NCBI RefSeq assembly: GCF_020176695.1
Contig: NZ_JAIWIA010000001.1
Location: 310,001 to 374,000, forward strand
Length of the DNA: 64,000 bases
Direction: 5' to 3'
Origin: Massilia sp. MS-15
Lineage (GTDB): Bacteria > Pseudomonadota > Gammaproteobacteria > Burkholderiales > Burkholderiaceae_D
Made by a program: the position numbers and the translations under genes. Below, piece after piece: positions 62,998 to 64,000 of this stretch. The notes beneath the pieces were generated by a model, which was not told the DNA's origin, made no database searches, and saw nothing but the letters and a program-made list of their open reading frames with translations. How positions within the stretch are numbered: position 1 is the stretch's first letter; every line of letters begins with the position of its first letter.

Positions 62998-64000
62998 ATG
63001 AACAAGAAGAACGACATCCAGTTCCTCCGCGTGACCCACCTGCGCGGCCCGAACATCTGGACCTACCGCCCGGTGATCGAGGCCTGGCTCGATATCGGCG
63101 AACTCGAAGACTATCCCTCGAATACCCTGCCCGGCTTCACCGAGCGCCTGGTCGCCTGGCTGCCGGGGCTGGTGGCGCACCACTGCGGCGTCGGCCGCCA
63201 CGGCGGCTTCGTCGAGCGCCTGCAGGACGGCACCTGGGCCGGCCACATCCTGGAACACATCGTCCTCGAGCTGCAGAACCTGGCCGGCATGCAGACCGGC
63301 TTCGGCAAGACCCGCTCCACGGCCCAGCGCGGCGTGTACAAGATGGCCTTCCGCACCCGCGACGAGACCGTCGGCCGCGCCGCCCTGGAAGCGGGCCACG
63401 CGCTGATGATGGCCGCCATCAACGATACCCCCTTCGACCTGGACGCCGCCGTGCGCGGGCTGGCCGAACTGGTGGACCGCTGGTGCCTGGGCCCGTCCAC
63501 CGCCCACATCGTCGATGCCGCCACCGAGCGCCGCATTCCCTCGATCCGCCTCACCGAGGGCAACCTGGTGCAGCTCGGCCACGGCGCCGCCCAGCGCCGC
63601 ATCTGGACCGCCGAGACCGACCGCACCAGCGCCATCGGCGAAGGAATCGCCAGCGACAAGGACCTGACCAAGACCCTGCTCGCCTCCTGCGGCGTGCCGG
63701 TGCCGGAAGGCGCGCTGGTGCGCAGCGCCGACGCCGCCTGGGAAGAAGCGCAGGACATCGGCCTGCCGGTCGTGCTCAAGCCGGTCGACGGCAACCACGG
63801 GCGCGGCGTGACCCTGAACCTGGTGAGCGAGGCGGACGTGCGGGCCGCCTACGCGATCGCCGCGCAGGCCGGCGACAGCAGCGCCGTGCTGGTCGAGCGC
63901 TTCATCACCGGCAACGAACACCGCCTGCTGGTGGTGGGCCGCGAAGTGGTGGCCGCCGCCCGCGGCGAATCGCTGTGGGTCACGGGCGACGGCCAGTCCA
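62998..64000 (+). CDS. cphA: Cyanophycin synthetase, N-terminal part
   Basis: 334 residues are visible; the gene continues past the right edge. The protein polymerises aspartate and arginine into cyanophycin, a nitrogen store. The N-terminal domain (LRVTHLRGPNIWTYRPVIEAWLDIGELED, HHCGVGRHGGFVERL, GHILEHIVLELQNLAG) is followed by the start of the ATP-grasp domain that adds Asp (SDKDLTKTLLASCGVPVPEG, VVLKPVDGNHGRGVTLNL, VERFITGNEHRLLVV). The start ATG is 62998-63000 (MNKKNDIQFLR). Whether a second cphA copy follows, as is common in betaproteobacteria, is outside the window. Confidence 0.95.
   Translation, partial: MNKKNDIQFLRVTHLRGPNIWTYRPVIEAWLDIGELEDYPSNTLPGFTERLVAWLPGLVAHHCGVGRHGGFVERLQDGTWAGHILEHIVLELQNLAGMQTGFGKTRSTAQRGVYKMAFRTRDETVGRAALEAGHALMMAAINDTPFDLDAAVRGLAELVDRWCLGPSTAHIVDAATERRIPSIRLTEGNLVQLGHGAAQRRIWTAETDRTSAIGEGIASDKDLTKTLLASCGVPVPEGALVRSADAAWEEAQDIGLPVVLKPVDGNHGRGVTLNLVSEADVRAAYAIAAQAGDSSAVLVERFITGNEHRLLVVGREVVAAARGESLWVTGDGQS

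Noticed and set aside
62815-63921. 368-codon minus-strand open frame
   Set aside because: Antisense to cphA, whose start and domains are clear.

Overview
The window is high-GC bacterial DNA with a nearly unbroken run of minus-strand genes. Gene order and protein sequence point to a betaproteobacterium of the order Burkholderiales, most likely family Oxalobacteraceae (Massilia/Telluria/Duganella type). The clues are the block fimV-truA-trpF-trpB-trpA-accD-folC-dedD-cvpA-purF, priB between rpsF and rpsR, a cyanophycin locus and many two-component proteins. This placement is inferred from recognised families, not from a database search. No rRNA, tRNA, CRISPR array, prophage or complete insertion sequence was seen.

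Layout. 1-477: start of a GAF-domain protein that runs off the left edge. 790-1789: three small paralogous lipoproteins. 1916-3588: phosphate transporter with its PhoU-like partner. 3675-6694: dnaB, then the rpsF-priB-rpsR-rplI operon with a candidate S6:S18-binding leader. 6930-7610: lexA with its SOS box. 7846-23793: housekeeping genes for sulfur amino acid, purine, folate, fatty acid and tryptophan synthesis, plus tRNA pseudouridine synthase, FimV and Asd. 23835-27140: leuC-(entericidin-like)-leuD-leuB. 27496-30215: cheZ-cheA. 30600-34180: universal stress protein, an orphan NarL-type regulator, a Crp/Fnr regulator without the FeS cysteines, and a glycine-zipper envelope protein. 34276-41856: a DNA-repair block of RecQ, an MBL-fold exonuclease, an ATP-dependent ligase, a DEXH helicase and the PdeM phosphoesterase. 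42235-46278: a PAS hybrid kinase, an acetyltransferase and an XRE-cupin regulator. 46385-48723: ahpC-ahpF with a well-matching OxyR site. 48845-55018: a four-gene signalling operon of hybrid kinase, CheR, CheB and receiver-kinase. 55141-59602: a UvrA paralogue, a UGT-like glycosyltransferase and a PPOX-fold protein. 59905-64000: a cyanophycin locus with a DUF1854 protein and an ABC exporter divergent from a cyanophycin synthetase cut by the right edge.

Several blocks are built for coupled expression. Stop/start overlaps of 1-8 nt link fimV-truA, leuD-leuB, cheZ-cheA, XRE-GNAT, the four ligase-associated repair genes, and all four genes of the hybrid kinase-CheR-CheB-kinase operon. Two kinds of intergenic repeat occur: a compound hairpin repeat at 7639-7811 and, inverted, at 27386-27500; and a REP-like GGGTCAGAGTC repeat at 15289-15394.

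The most interesting places are the MCP-free CheR/CheB kinase operon, the cyanophycin-linked exporter with its extra N-terminal domain and zinc ribbon, the triplicated lipoprotein family, the RecQ with an unusual C-terminus, and the rpsF leader.
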